From an uncultured Spirochaetaceae bacterium (GTDB lineage Bacteria; Spirochaetota; Spirochaetia; Sphaerochaetales; Sphaerochaetaceae): a stretch of 64,000 nucleotides of DNA. Location of the stretch: positions 310,001-374,000 of the forward strand of contig CALXMP010000001.1 in the NCBI GenBank assembly GCA_944389505.1, in the 5' to 3' direction. Shown here piece by piece: positions 27,547 to 36,870 of the stretch (positions are counted from its first letter, which is position 1; each line of letters opens with the position of its first letter). The position numbers and the translations under genes were made by a program. A model generated the notes under the pieces. It was given only the letters and a program-made list of their open reading frames with translations. It did no database searches and was not told where the DNA came from.

Positions 27547-29238
27547 TTACTTTCTCTTAAGGAACACAACCGCCTCATAGGGCCTGAGATCAAGCACCCT
27601 ACCCTCAAAGGACGTCCTTCCGGTATTCGACATAGCAACCTCAGCATTCTCCATATCGATCTCCTCCGGAATCTGCAGAGCGAACTTCGTCGCGCTGAAA
27701 TTGAGGATGACAAAGAGCATCTCGCTGTCATTCTCCCTGACATATGCAAAGATCCTATCGCTATCGGGGAAATACTCCTTGAAGCTTCCATCAACGATGA
27801 CAGGATGGGCCTTGCGGAAGGCAATCATCGCCTTATAGTAATTGAGAACGGAATCGGGATCATTCTTCTCCGCTTCGGTATTTATCGAAGTGTAGTTCGG
27901 ATTGACATCAATCCATGGAGTCCCGCTTGTGAATCCTGCATTCTCAGACGCATCCCACTGCATCGGAGTACGGGCGTTATCACGGCCGCGGTAATAAATC
28001 TTCTCCATGATATCATGGTCGGAGACACCATTGGCCTTCAGCTCATTGTAGAGATTGATTGACTGCACATCCCTGTAGTATGAGATATCAGGAAACTTCA
28101 CATTAGTCATACCAAGCTCCTCGCCCTGATATACATAGGGAGTGCCCCTGAGAGTCATATCCATCGTACAGAGCATCTTTGCGCTTTCCTTCAGATATCT
28201 ATCATCGTTGCCGAATCTCGATACGCTTCTAGCCTGATCATGGTTCGAAAGATAGATGCTGTTCCATCCTTCCTCGCCAAGAGAGCTCTGCCACTTTGAC
28301 AGAATGGATTTCAGGTCCTTGATAGACCATGGCTTTATATCCCACTTATTGATCTTGCCCTGATCGATATTCACATGCTCGAACTGGAAAAGCATGTTAA
28401 GCTCCCCTCTATCTTCTGAGACATACTGCTTCGCTGTCTCCGGAGTCACATTCGGAGTCTCTCCCACTGTCATTATGTCATACCTCGAGAAGACATCGCG
28501 GTATATCTCCTGAAGATAATCATGGACCTTAGGTCCATTCATATAGAACTGCGAGCCACGTACAAGACCTTTTGCTCCAGGAACGCTCGGGTATCCTGGA
28601 ACCTTTGATATGAAATTGATTGTATCAAGCCTGAATCCATCGATGCCTTTATCAAGCCAGAAACGGAGGATATCCTTTACTTCCCTCCTTACTTCCTCAT
28701 TCTCCCAGTTGAGATCGGGCTGACCAGACGAGAAAATATGCATGTAGTACTGACCGCAGCTCTCCTCATACTTCCAGGCCGGTCCGCTGAAATGGGATTG
28801 CCAGTTATTCGGGAGGGATCCATCTGCCGGTGGATCAACCCAGAGATAGTAATCATGCTTTGGATTATCCTTGCTCTTCTTTGCTTCAAGAAACCATGGA
28901 TGCTGGTCAGATGTATGATTGATTACCATATCCATGACAATGCGTATTCCATGTTCGTGAGCACTGGAAATCAACGTTGTCATATCATTGAAAGTACCGA
29001 AATCGGACTGTATATCATGATAATCACTTATATCATAGCCATTATCCACGTTTGGAGACTTATATACCGGACAAATCCATATCACATTGATACCAAGATC
29101 CTGAAGATAATCGAGCTTTGAGATTATTCCCTTGATATCACCGATGCCATCGCCATTCGAATCCTTGAAGCTCCTTGGGTATATCTGATAAACAACCGCA
29201 TTCTTCCACCACTGGATATTACCTTTTCCTTTATTCAT
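27547..29238 (-). CDS. GH13 alpha-glucosidase
   Basis: 563 residues of the oligo-1,6-/alpha-1,4-glucosidase subfamilies. Catalytic residues are visible: nucleophile Asp in GFRLDTINF, acid Glu in TVGETPN and the third Asp in LSNHDQARS; the calcium-type loop DSNGDGIGD is at residues about 27-35. The residue after the nucleophile is Thr; from published yeast work Val marks alpha-1,6 and Thr alpha-1,4 preference, so alpha-1,4 is favoured. Cytoplasmic, no signal. GGAGG precedes the ATG; its start overlaps the GH31 gene by eight bases. Confidence 0.92.
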   Translation of the reverse strand: MNKGKGNIQWWKNAVVYQIYPRSFKDSNGDGIGDIKGIISKLDYLQDLGINVIWICPVYKSPNVDNGYDISDYHDIQSDFGTFNDMTTLISSAHEHGIRIVMDMVINHTSDQHPWFLEAKKSKDNPKHDYYLWVDPPADGSLPNNWQSHFSGPAWKYEESCGQYYMHIFSSGQPDLNWENEEVRREVKDILRFWLDKGIDGFRLDTINFISKVPGYPSVPGAKGLVRGSQFYMNGPKVHDYLQEIYRDVFSRYDIMTVGETPNVTPETAKQYVSEDRGELNMLFQFEHVNIDQGKINKWDIKPWSIKDLKSILSKWQSSLGEEGWNSIYLSNHDQARSVSRFGNDDRYLKESAKMLCTMDMTLRGTPYVYQGEELGMTNVKFPDISYYRDVQSINLYNELKANGVSDHDIMEKIYYRGRDNARTPMQWDASENAGFTSGTPWIDVNPNYTSINTEAEKNDPDSVLNYYKAMIAFRKAHPVIVDGSFKEYFPDSDRIFAYVRENDSEMLFVILNFSATKFALQIPEEIDMENAEVAMSNTGRTSFEGRVLDLRPYEAVVFLKRK

Positions 29239-31246
29239 ACAAACCTCCAATGTCATCTATAAGACTGCTGTACCGGCTATCCTTTCTGATAAAGAACGGG
29301 ATTCTCTCAAGTGGGGCGGATACATGATGTCTCCTACCGCCTTCGAGGACATTCCCATCCGGGATTGATATCCATTCCGTACCAGATGGAAGATAGACCT
29401 CGCACTCCCTCCTGCCCGCTTCAGTCACAGGCGCCACGATGATATCGCTGCCGAACAGATAGGCATCGGAATAATCCTTAAGGTTCATATCTTCCGGATA
29501 ATCGTAGAAGAGAGGCCTCATCATCGGACGTCCATCCGCCTCAGCTTCATCAGCAATCTTTCTTATATATGGCTTCAGTATTTCCCTGAGTCCGATCTGC
29601 TGCTTGAGTATGCCATAGACATTCTCCCCAAAGCTCCAGATCTCGTTGTCTCCGCATGATGGAAGAAATGAGTCGAAGTCGCATTGTTTATCGACTTTGT
29701 CATATGGAAGCCTCTTGCCATGAAGACGCAGGACTGGCGTGAATACAGAGAATTCAAACCATCTCACCAGGAGCTCCCTGAATCCCTCATCCTCAGGGTT
29801 TCCTCCGAAGAACCCACCTATATCCGTAGTCCAGTACGGGATACCGGAGAGACAGGCATTAAGGCCCACCCGCACCTGCCTATGCAATGAATCGAATGAT
29901 GATGGGATATCACCAGACCAGAGGATTATTCCCGTTGTCTGCGAACCAAGCCATGCTGACCGTACAAGATTGATAGCATCATTGATGCCATCGGCTTTCT
30001 GCCCATCATGGAATGCCTTTGTGTAGTAATAGGCGTAGATATTGGAGCACTCCAGTCCATTGCCTATATACATCCTCATATTGCCATAGTCATAGGGACG
30101 CATCTCCGGCTCCGTCTCATCAAGCCAGAAGGATCTTATTCCGGAAGAGACATAGTTCTTCCTGACTACATCCCACCAGAACGACCTTGCATCGGGATGC
30201 GTCGGATCGATGATTGCTTCAACACCCATAATCTGGAAGAAGAATGGAAGACTGCTCTCGGATTTCAGAAGCATGTTCCTGTCCCTCATGTTCCTGAAGT
30301 AAGGACTTCGAGGATCAACAGTAGGCCAGATTGATACTATAGGCTCAATACCATTCGCTCTGAGCTCTGCTGCCATCCTCTCCGGATCCGGCCAGTATCT
30401 GCGGTCGAACTCCCATGTTCCCTGCATAGGCCAGTGGAAATAGTCTATAACTATCGCTGAGAGAGGGATTCCTATCTCCCTATAGCGTTCCGCAACAGCA
30501 AGAACGTCATCCTGGCGCTCATATCTGAGCCTGCTCTGCCAGAAACCAAGGGCCCAGTCAGGCATATGCGAAGGTTTGCCAGTAAGTTCGATAAGCTTTC
30601 TGTTTATCTCATCGGGGGAATCGCCGATGAAGACGAATATATCTATCTGGGAAGCTGCATCGGCATGCCAATGCGTCTTTTTCTCACTGAAAGAAACCCT
30701 TCCCACAGATGGAGTATTCCATATGAATCCATACCCCCTGGATGAAATGACATAAGGTATCGGGCAATACCCGTTCTTATGCACAAGCTCCACTTCCTCG
30801 CCTTTCCTTGAGAGCCTGCCATCTGGCACGCCGCCAAGGCCGTAGAAGTCCTCATCCGCGGAAGATCTGAGATACAGATCTATAGAGAATACCAACGAAG
30901 ATATCGTCTTATAGCACCTTGCCCTGCGGAGGACGGACATATTGTTCCTCTTGTCCTCCCAGTCCTCGGTAAGAATCAAGGATCCATCGGCTTTATGAAA
31001 GGAAACTGTGCCATCGGCCTCTACGACAGCAGAAAGCTGCCCGCTGCTAAGCCTCATGGATGAGCCGGTTTTCTCAATGCAGGATGCAGTGTTATCGGCA
31101 GGGAGAATATTCCATCTCTCATCCGATATATGCAGGCTGCGCGAAGCCCTGACTCTTATGCATTCCTTCCCATATGCTTCAACAAGCAGGATTTCTCCTT
31201 CCTCCTGCCAGCAGATAGCATTGCTCCTTTCAAGAAAGCAGCCCAT
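29231..31246 (-). CDS. GH31 alpha-glycosidase (alpha-glucosidase or alpha-xylosidase)
   Basis: 671 residues. N-terminal beta-sandwich (residues about 1-220), then the GH31 barrel with FWQSRLRYERQDDV, IVIDYFHWPMQGTWEFDRRYWPDP, nucleophile Asp in WLDETEPEM and acid/base Asp in LWSGDIPSSFDSL; C-terminal beta domains follow. No signal peptide, so it should hydrolyse imported oligosaccharides. AAAGGAGG precedes the ATG. It sits 58 bases after tctC with a stable stem between them and is coupled to GH13. Confidence 0.9.
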   Translation of the reverse strand: MGCFLERSNAICWQEEGEILLVEAYGKECIRVRASRSLHISDERWNILPADNTASCIEKTGSSMRLSSGQLSAVVEADGTVSFHKADGSLILTEDWEDKRNNMSVLRRARCYKTISSLVFSIDLYLRSSADEDFYGLGGVPDGRLSRKGEEVELVHKNGYCPIPYVISSRGYGFIWNTPSVGRVSFSEKKTHWHADAASQIDIFVFIGDSPDEINRKLIELTGKPSHMPDWALGFWQSRLRYERQDDVLAVAERYREIGIPLSAIVIDYFHWPMQGTWEFDRRYWPDPERMAAELRANGIEPIVSIWPTVDPRSPYFRNMRDRNMLLKSESSLPFFFQIMGVEAIIDPTHPDARSFWWDVVRKNYVSSGIRSFWLDETEPEMRPYDYGNMRMYIGNGLECSNIYAYYYTKAFHDGQKADGINDAINLVRSAWLGSQTTGIILWSGDIPSSFDSLHRQVRVGLNACLSGIPYWTTDIGGFFGGNPEDEGFRELLVRWFEFSVFTPVLRLHGKRLPYDKVDKQCDFDSFLPSCGDNEIWSFGENVYGILKQQIGLREILKPYIRKIADEAEADGRPMMRPLFYDYPEDMNLKDYSDAYLFGSDIIVAPVTEAGRRECEVYLPSGTEWISIPDGNVLEGGRRHHVSAPLERIPFFIRKDSRYSSLIDDIGGLYE

Positions 31247-31264
31247 GGATCCTCCTTTTGATCG

Positions 31265-31289
31265 GGCAGGGGGCTATGCGCCCTCTGCC
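31265..31289 (-). other. Intercistronic stem-loop between tctC and GH31
   Basis: GGCAGGGGGC / GCCCTCTGCC pair over a short loop with one mismatch; no T-run follows on the minus strand. It looks like a 3'-end stabiliser of the tctBAC message rather than a full terminator. Confidence 0.55.
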
Positions 31290-31304
31290 ATTAAAACATC
31301 TCTA

Positions 31305-32270
31305 TCAGTTCTGAGCCTGAGCTGCTGCCTGAGCCTCATACATGACAGCGCTGGCCTCTTCTGGTCCCATGTACTGGGAAACGAGGAGATTCCTCTCAAG
31401 GTAGTTCTTCTGCCATTCCTCAGTCTCGGAGACCTTCTTGAAAGCATCTGCCCAGAAAGCGACTGCTTCATCAGACATGTTCTTAGCACCGATGACACCG
31501 CGCCACATCGGATACTCGACATCGTTGTATCCAAGCTCGCTGAGTGTAGGAGCTGCATCGAAAGGTGTTGAGAATCTTGTCGTGCTGAGAGCAAGAACAG
31601 GAATGATATCTCCAGCAATGACGTACTGGTTAGCAGCAGCCGGCTTCGAGATAGCGATATCGACATGGTTGCCGAGGAGAGCTGCGATACTCTCAGATGC
31701 TGAACCATATGTGATGTATGTGAAGGAATCCTTTGTTCCGAGCTCCTCGCAGAGCATGTTGAATACAACGCGCTCGTCGCTCATCGTTCCGCCGACGTTG
31801 ATCTTCTGGCCGTTCTTGACAGCTTCCATGATCTCCTCGAAGCTTGAGTACTTGCCGTCAGCATTAACGAAGCAGAGGTGCTTGTCTGCTGCGAGGATTA
31901 CGAGAGGTCTGAAGTCGTCGAGTGTGAGACCACCATTCTGGATCATAGCTGTGAGGTCGCCAGAGGAGAAGCAGAGCAGTGTGCTGTCAGCATTGCGTGC
32001 TGTGCTTACTGTGCGCCTTGAGATCTGGCCATTTCCATCCGGCTGGTTGTAGACGATAAAAGGAGCATCCACGATACCATTCTTCGATGCGATATCCGTG
32101 ATGGTTCTTGTGATGATATCCGAACCACCGCCAGAGGATGAGCTTACATAAAAGTCAACGTTGCCCTTGATGTGGAACTGTCCATCATCAGCTTCCTTTC
32201 CACCCTGTGCGAATACAGCTGTAGCCGCAAGCAGGAATACCAGAACAGTAAGAATAATGTTCTTCTTCAT
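31305..32270 (-). CDS. tctC: Tripartite tricarboxylate transporter binding protein TctC (Bug family)
   Basis: 321 residues with a cleavable signal (MKKNIILTVLVFLLAATAVFAQGG) and the Bug-family fold: VDFYVSSSSGGGSDIITRTI near the N-terminus, VYNQPDGNGQISRR, and INVGGTMSDERV. It captures a carboxylated or other small solute in the periplasm for the TctAB membrane parts. AGAAGGAGATACAAA precedes the ATG. Third gene of the tctBAC unit. Confidence 0.93.
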   Translation of the reverse strand: MKKNIILTVLVFLLAATAVFAQGGKEADDGQFHIKGNVDFYVSSSSGGGSDIITRTITDIASKNGIVDAPFIVYNQPDGNGQISRRTVSTARNADSTLLCFSSGDLTAMIQNGGLTLDDFRPLVILAADKHLCFVNADGKYSSFEEIMEAVKNGQKINVGGTMSDERVVFNMLCEELGTKDSFTYITYGSASESIAALLGNHVDIAISKPAAANQYVIAGDIIPVLALSTTRFSTPFDAAPTLSELGYNDVEYPMWRGVIGAKNMSDEAVAFWADAFKKVSETEEWQKNYLERNLLVSQYMGPEEASAVMYEAQAAAQAQN

Positions 32271-32288
32271 TTTGTATCTCCTTCTGTT

Positions 32289-33803
32289 TTATTTATTGCT
32301 TTTTGCTTTCTTGTATATTGCTCTTCCAACCGGTACGAGAACCATGATCAGGAAGATTACAAGGAACACGTCCGTGATTGGCCTCTCAAGGAACACCGCG
32401 ATATTCCCGTGCGAGGTAAGGAATGCTCTTCTCAGGTTCGTCTCAAGCGTACTCGAGAGGACGAAAGCAAGGAGGAGCGGAGCTGTCGGAAGACCGCACT
32501 TGCTGAAGATATATCCAAGGAATCCACCAATGAGCATGATGACGACACCGAACATGGAGTTGCTTGTCGAATATGCGCCGATGAAACAGATCATCAGGAT
32601 CGACGGGATCATGACTCCGATAGGAACGCGGACGATCTTCTGCAGCCATGGGATGCATCCAAGGGATATCGCGAGCGAAAGGATGTTCGAGATGAAGAGC
32701 GATGCGATAAGACCCCATGCGAAATCTGGATTGGTCGAGAAGAGCATCGGTCCAGGGTTGAGTCCCCACATCATGAGACCGCCAAGGAGAACGGCCGTTG
32801 TTCCGCTTCCCGGGATACCAAGAGCAAGAAGTGGTCCGAATGCACCAGCTGCAGCGCCATTGTTAGCGGACTCAGATGCTGCAAGGCCTTCGATAGCACC
32901 CTCTCCAAGTGGTACGAGCGTCTTGCCATTAGAGATCTTCTTCTCTGCCGCATAAGCAAGGAAGGAAGCTGCCGTGGCGCCTGCGCCTGGGAGGAATCCT
33001 ACGAAAGTTCCCATGAGACCTGCTGTGATCGAAGGACGTGTTGCCCTCTTGAGCTCATCCTTTGTAAGGAGCGTATCACGGAACCTGATCTTCGCATCGA
33101 CATAGGACATCTTCTCTCCGGACATATCCTGCTTAACAAGATCGAAGAGCTGTGTCATTCCGATGAATCCGATTACGAGAGGAATGAAGTTGATACCTCC
33201 GAGAAGCCAGATTGAACCGAAATTGTATCTGATCTGTCCGGATACGATATCAACACCGAGAGTACTGATCATCATTCCAAGACAGGATGCGATAATACCT
33301 GTGATTGGGTTCTCTCCGACAAGCCAGCTTATGCTTGTCATGGCAACGAGCATGAGCATTGTCATCTCAGACGGTCCGAAGTTAAGTCCGAAAGATGCAA
33401 GTGCAGGACCGAGGAAGACGAGAATGACCATTCCGATGAGACCACCAACGAATGAGGAATAGTTCGAAATGAACAGAGCCTTTCCTGGATGGCCCTTCTT
33501 TGTCATCGCAAAGCCATCAAGTGCTGTCATGATGGCAGGAGCATCGCCAGGAATATTGATCAGGATCGCGGAGAATGCACCGCCGAACATATTCGCATAG
33601 TAGATCGAGCCGAGCATGATGATAGCCGTTGTCGGGTCGAAATGGAATGTGAGCGGAAGAAGCAGCGCACAGCCTGCAAGCGATCCGATACCAGGCATAG
33701 CACCAACGATAAGTCCGAGAATACCTCCGGCAAGAGCCGCAAGAATATTCTGGAATGACATTGCAACAGAGAAACCCTGTGCCAGCATTGATAATGTTTC
33801 CAT
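32289..33803 (-). CDS. tctA: Tripartite tricarboxylate transporter large membrane subunit TctA
   Basis: 504 residues with about twelve helices and the family motifs GLIVGAMPGIGSLAG (N-terminal half) and FLPGAGATAASFLAYAAEKK (middle), the two pseudo-repeated solute/ion sites of TctA, plus GIPGSGTTAVLLGGLMMWGLNPGP. It drives sodium- or proton-coupled uptake with TctB and TctC. AAGGAGGTAGAACT precedes the ATG. A 347-codon open frame opposite to it is a shadow. Confidence 0.96.
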   Translation of the reverse strand: METLSMLAQGFSVAMSFQNILAALAGGILGLIVGAMPGIGSLAGCALLLPLTFHFDPTTAIIMLGSIYYANMFGGAFSAILINIPGDAPAIMTALDGFAMTKKGHPGKALFISNYSSFVGGLIGMVILVFLGPALASFGLNFGPSEMTMLMLVAMTSISWLVGENPITGIIASCLGMMISTLGVDIVSGQIRYNFGSIWLLGGINFIPLVIGFIGMTQLFDLVKQDMSGEKMSYVDAKIRFRDTLLTKDELKRATRPSITAGLMGTFVGFLPGAGATAASFLAYAAEKKISNGKTLVPLGEGAIEGLAASESANNGAAAGAFGPLLALGIPGSGTTAVLLGGLMMWGLNPGPMLFSTNPDFAWGLIASLFISNILSLAISLGCIPWLQKIVRVPIGVMIPSILMICFIGAYSTSNSMFGVVIMLIGGFLGYIFSKCGLPTAPLLLAFVLSSTLETNLRRAFLTSHGNIAVFLERPITDVFLVIFLIMVLVPVGRAIYKKAKSNK

Positions 33804-33815
33804 AGTTCTACCTCC

Positions 33816-34265
33816 TTACAGCCATGACAGAAGGATTCCTGTCGGGAATGGGACCTGGAGCCAGAGCGAGAAGACTCCATACATGATGCCGCCATAGAAG
33901 ATAGTGATGAGAATAACCTTCTTCCATGGATATTTCTCCACGAACTTCAGCCATGCCACGTAGTAAATAACCAGAGCAGGGAAAAGTCCGATAAAGAAGT
34001 TCAGGATAAGGATGCCTGCTACGCTTACAACAAGGTAGAGAGCCTCCTTATCGAACTTCACTGCATCACTGCCAATGCTTTTTATGAATTCAACGATGCT
34101 GAAGAATACCAGCACACATCCGACAATCGCAGGGAAGAATCCAGCACCAGGACCTTCCTCAGCAGACCAGAAACCATAAGTTCCGAATCCCAGGACAACC
34201 CAGATTATGCCAAGGATCGCGGTGAGGATGTATAGAACACATCTCCAATTCAGTTTATTCAACAT
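33816..34265 (-). CDS. tctB: Tripartite tricarboxylate transporter small membrane subunit TctB
   Basis: 149 residues with four predicted membrane helices (about 8-28, 40-58, 78-100, 112-140) and the WSAEEGPGAGFFPAIVG loop common to TctB proteins. First gene of the transporter unit; AAAAGGAGG lies eight bases before the ATG. A sigma-54-type promoter is just upstream. Confidence 0.9.
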   Translation of the reverse strand: MLNKLNWRCVLYILTAILGIIWVVLGFGTYGFWSAEEGPGAGFFPAIVGCVLVFFSIVEFIKSIGSDAVKFDKEALYLVVSVAGILILNFFIGLFPALVIYYVAWLKFVEKYPWKKVILITIFYGGIMYGVFSLWLQVPFPTGILLSWL

Positions 34266-34292
34266 GATTGGTCCTCCTTTTCATACTTATAT

Positions 34293-34310
34293 AAGCATTT
34301 TGCATGCCAA
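34293..34310 (-). promoter_or_regulatory. Sigma-54-type -24/-12 promoter of tctBAC
   Basis: On the minus strand TTGGCATGCAAAATGCTT has the invariant GG and GC exactly ten bases apart (GG at 34308-34307, GC at 34296-34295), close to consensus TGGCACG-N4-TTGCA. Transcription would start near 34283 and include the tctB Shine-Dalgarno. Confidence 0.75.
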
Positions 34311-34408
34311 TTTCATGAATCCTATGTTTTTTATCTCACAATTATCTCAGGAATATGGAATTGTGAAGTTAATGTGAAGATTTTCAATATATGACATCAA
34401 TATTATTG

Positions 34409-34450
34409 ATGGAACATTTTTGTTTTATTAATGAAACATTATTGTTTCAT
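34409..34450. promoter_or_regulatory. Tandem enhancer sites (UAS) for the PrpR-type activator
   Basis: Two similar inverted repeats, ATGGAACA-TTTT-TGTTTTAT (34409-34428) and ATGAAACA-TTAT-TGTTTCAT (34431-34450), have centres 22 bases apart, about two helical turns, and lie 130-160 bases upstream of the predicted tctB start. The second overlaps the 3' end of the activator gene. Confidence 0.7.
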
Positions 34451-36265
34451 ATTGCTTACTTTAAGCTTTCGCCAGAGGGTCGTGCGGCTCATTCCCAGCT
34501 CCTTTGCCAAAGCTCCTTTCTTCACGATCCCGGACAGCGCAAGCGATTCGATTGAGATATCGGAAGAGGCTCCTATGCTTCCGTCATCGACAATAATAAT
34601 GCTCCTGATATCATCGCCCGAGATGATATCCCCATCGAATAGCACTATTATCTTCTCGCAGATATTCCGCAGCTCCCTTATGTTGCCAGGCCATGGATAT
34701 GAAAGCAGAAGCTCCTCTGCCTCGGATGAGAGGCTTGGCTTCCTGCGTCCCTCTTTTTCCGCATAGCGCGAAAGGAAGACATCGGAAAGGAGGAGTATGT
34801 CATTGCCCCTCTCCCTGAGCGGTGCAAGCTGCAGATCGAGGATACTCAGACGGTAATAGAGATCTGAGCGGAAAGCTCCATCCCTGACCTTCTTCCTTAT
34901 ATCGACATTTGTTGCCGCTATTATACGGACATCGACATGGCGCATCCTCGTATCGCCGAGACGGCGTATCTCCTTCTCCTGAAGCACTCTCAGAAGCTTT
35001 GACTGGACATCAAGAGGAATCTCACCTATCTCATCGAGGAAGATTGTTCCCCTGTCTGCTATCTCAAAGAGGCCTGCCTTTCCTCCCCTGACTGCACCAG
35101 AGAAGGCTCCCTCAACATACCCGAAGAGTTCGGACTCAAGAAGATTGCCAGGAAGCGCAGCGCAGTTCACAGCAACGAAGGGCTCGCTTGCACGAGGGCT
35201 TGCGGCATGGATGCTGTGAGCGAAGAGCTCCTTGCCCGTTCCGGTCTCTCCCGTTATGAGTATGCTTGACTGAACGAGGGAGAACCTCCTGGCTTTATCG
35301 ACCATATCACGGAACTTACGGCTCTCGCCGATGATGTCATCAAATGAATACCGGGCAACAAGTCCACGGTCCTTCAGCCCTCTGCGGATCTTCGAGTCAG
35401 ACTCCCTCAGGCTCTCACTGTTCTGGATTATGATATTAACCCCGATAGCCTTGTCATTATGGAATACAGGGATATAGCGGACGATACAGGGGAGATTGTT
35501 TATTATCTTCACCTTCTCGATTGCGGCATGGCCTTTCAGGGCTTCCTTCCACTCCGGGATATTCCACAATCCTGGCCCGATAAGAGTGCTTGCGATGCTG
35601 TTCTCCTCGATGATATTCCCATCCGCATCAAGCGCAATCTCACCATCGGCGTTATCATCAAGGAGCTGCCTTATGAGTACACTCTTGGACCGTTCGTACT
35701 CCATGGTCTTCGCCGCAGTCACTGCATCTATGACAGAACGCTCAATAGCCTCCTTGCCGACTTCAACAGATGCATAGTGGAGACCATTGGCATCGCAGAT
35801 CGCAGCGCCTGTACGTCCGCAGACAAATGCATCGATACCAGAGGAAACAGAGTCCATGATTGCGCTTTCTGTATCGATCTCGTTGGAGATCTTCCTTACT
35901 ACGATATCTATGCCTGTAAGATATGAAAGCATCTCCTCATCGCATCTGAGTGTCTCAGCATATACAATCGCTATTCTTTTAGGGTTATACCGGCTCTTGC
36001 AGGCTATTATCGCATTGAGGACATCGTATCCCGTGAGCTCAATCTCAATCAGATGCTTGCTGGGCCACTTGCGTGCAACGGTTGCGGCCGTTATGCCTCT
36101 TGCCACGACGATATCATAGTTCTCGACAGCATCCTCAAGCGCTTCCCTGATACCGATGATATGCCTGACATCGAATCTGATATCGCTGTCAGAGTACTGC
36201 CTTATGCACCTTTCATAGGGTTCCTTGAGCTCAAGATACGGTATGCAGACTATAGCGTTTATCAT
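34439..36265 (-). CDS. PrpR-type sigma-54-dependent transcriptional activator
   Basis: 608 residues. N-terminal PrpR_N-like sensor (about 1-185, VARGITAATVARKWPSKHLIEIELTG-type region), a PAS-like segment (about 195-290), an AAA+ domain with Walker A GETGTGKE, the sigma-54-contact loop GAFSGA (normally GAFTGA), Walker B GTIFLDEIGEIP and arginine-finger region, then a Fis-type HTH ending GMSRTTLWRKLKV. It likely senses a small metabolite and activates the downstream tctBAC promoter. It starts eight bases after the barrel-protein gene, so it is itself in the parE-parC operon or has an unseen promoter. Confidence 0.92.
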   Translation of the reverse strand: MINAIVCIPYLELKEPYERCIRQYSDSDIRFDVRHIIGIREALEDAVENYDIVVARGITAATVARKWPSKHLIEIELTGYDVLNAIIACKSRYNPKRIAIVYAETLRCDEEMLSYLTGIDIVVRKISNEIDTESAIMDSVSSGIDAFVCGRTGAAICDANGLHYASVEVGKEAIERSVIDAVTAAKTMEYERSKSVLIRQLLDDNADGEIALDADGNIIEENSIASTLIGPGLWNIPEWKEALKGHAAIEKVKIINNLPCIVRYIPVFHNDKAIGVNIIIQNSESLRESDSKIRRGLKDRGLVARYSFDDIIGESRKFRDMVDKARRFSLVQSSILITGETGTGKELFAHSIHAASPRASEPFVAVNCAALPGNLLESELFGYVEGAFSGAVRGGKAGLFEIADRGTIFLDEIGEIPLDVQSKLLRVLQEKEIRRLGDTRMRHVDVRIIAATNVDIRKKVRDGAFRSDLYYRLSILDLQLAPLRERGNDILLLSDVFLSRYAEKEGRRKPSLSSEAEELLLSYPWPGNIRELRNICEKIIVLFDGDIISGDDIRSIIIVDDGSIGASSDISIESLALSGIVKKGALAKELGMSRTTLWRKLKVSNMKQ

Positions 36266-36273
36266 AACAGGCC

Positions 36274-36870
36274 TCAGTACAGAATCGCAGCTCCAACGAA
36301 CGGGGAGATGAAGAATCCATCCCTTTGGTAATCGGAGGACAGGGAAGCACCACCTGAAATCAAGGTGGCATTGGAATACACAGGACCTCCCGCCATCACA
36401 CCCAGGCTTATGCTTATAACGTTCATGATGCTGAAATCAACACCGGCACGGCCATAGACATCGAGGGAGAATAACCTCGTCGACTGATCGGGAAGAGGCC
36501 TGTCATTGTACATCTGGAGCTTTCCCCTTATACCAGCACCGATGAAAATCCCTACGACATCCTCTGTATCATATCTGTATCCGAGGCCTATTCTGAACGC
36601 AAAGCCGTATGGGGATCCGGAAGCTGATTCCGTCCGTCCGTCTTCCCATGTATTGAGAGGGAACACAACCCCGATTCCATATTCAGGGCCTATGCCATGA
36701 ATGTCGCCGAAATAGTTCGCACCATCAGCGGTGAAAAGGAAATCGGTGCTGCCGCTTCCCGAACCACTCCAGTTCCAGTCAGGGGCAATGGATACTCCGA
36801 TAGAGCTGCCTGCATATAGAGAGACAGCTGCAGATAATAACAGGATTATCGCGGATATCTTCTTTAGCAT
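36274..36870 (-). CDS. Outer-membrane beta-barrel-like protein
   Basis: 198 residues with a signal peptide (MLKKISAIILLLSAAVSLYAG) and repeated amphipathic strands rich in Gly, Tyr and Phe (FAFRIGLGYRYDTED, VGIFIGAGIRGKLQMY, LDVYGRAGVDFS, FISPFVGAAILY), ending in an aromatic residue as outer-membrane barrels do. No specific family recognised. I start at 36870, where GAGGAG precedes the ATG; the ORF overlaps the end of the pseudouridine synthase by seven bases. Confidence 0.7.
   Translation of the reverse strand: MLKKISAIILLLSAAVSLYAGSSIGVSIAPDWNWSGSGSGSTDFLFTADGANYFGDIHGIGPEYGIGVVFPLNTWEDGRTESASGSPYGFAFRIGLGYRYDTEDVVGIFIGAGIRGKLQMYNDRPLPDQSTRLFSLDVYGRAGVDFSIMNVISISLGVMAGGPVYSNATLISGGASLSSDYQRDGFFISPFVGAAILY

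Noticed and set aside
32172-33215. A 347-codon frame on the plus strand
   Set aside because: It lies opposite to tctA, is very rich in charged residues and Cys/Ser as expected from an antisense shadow, and lacks a ribosome site.
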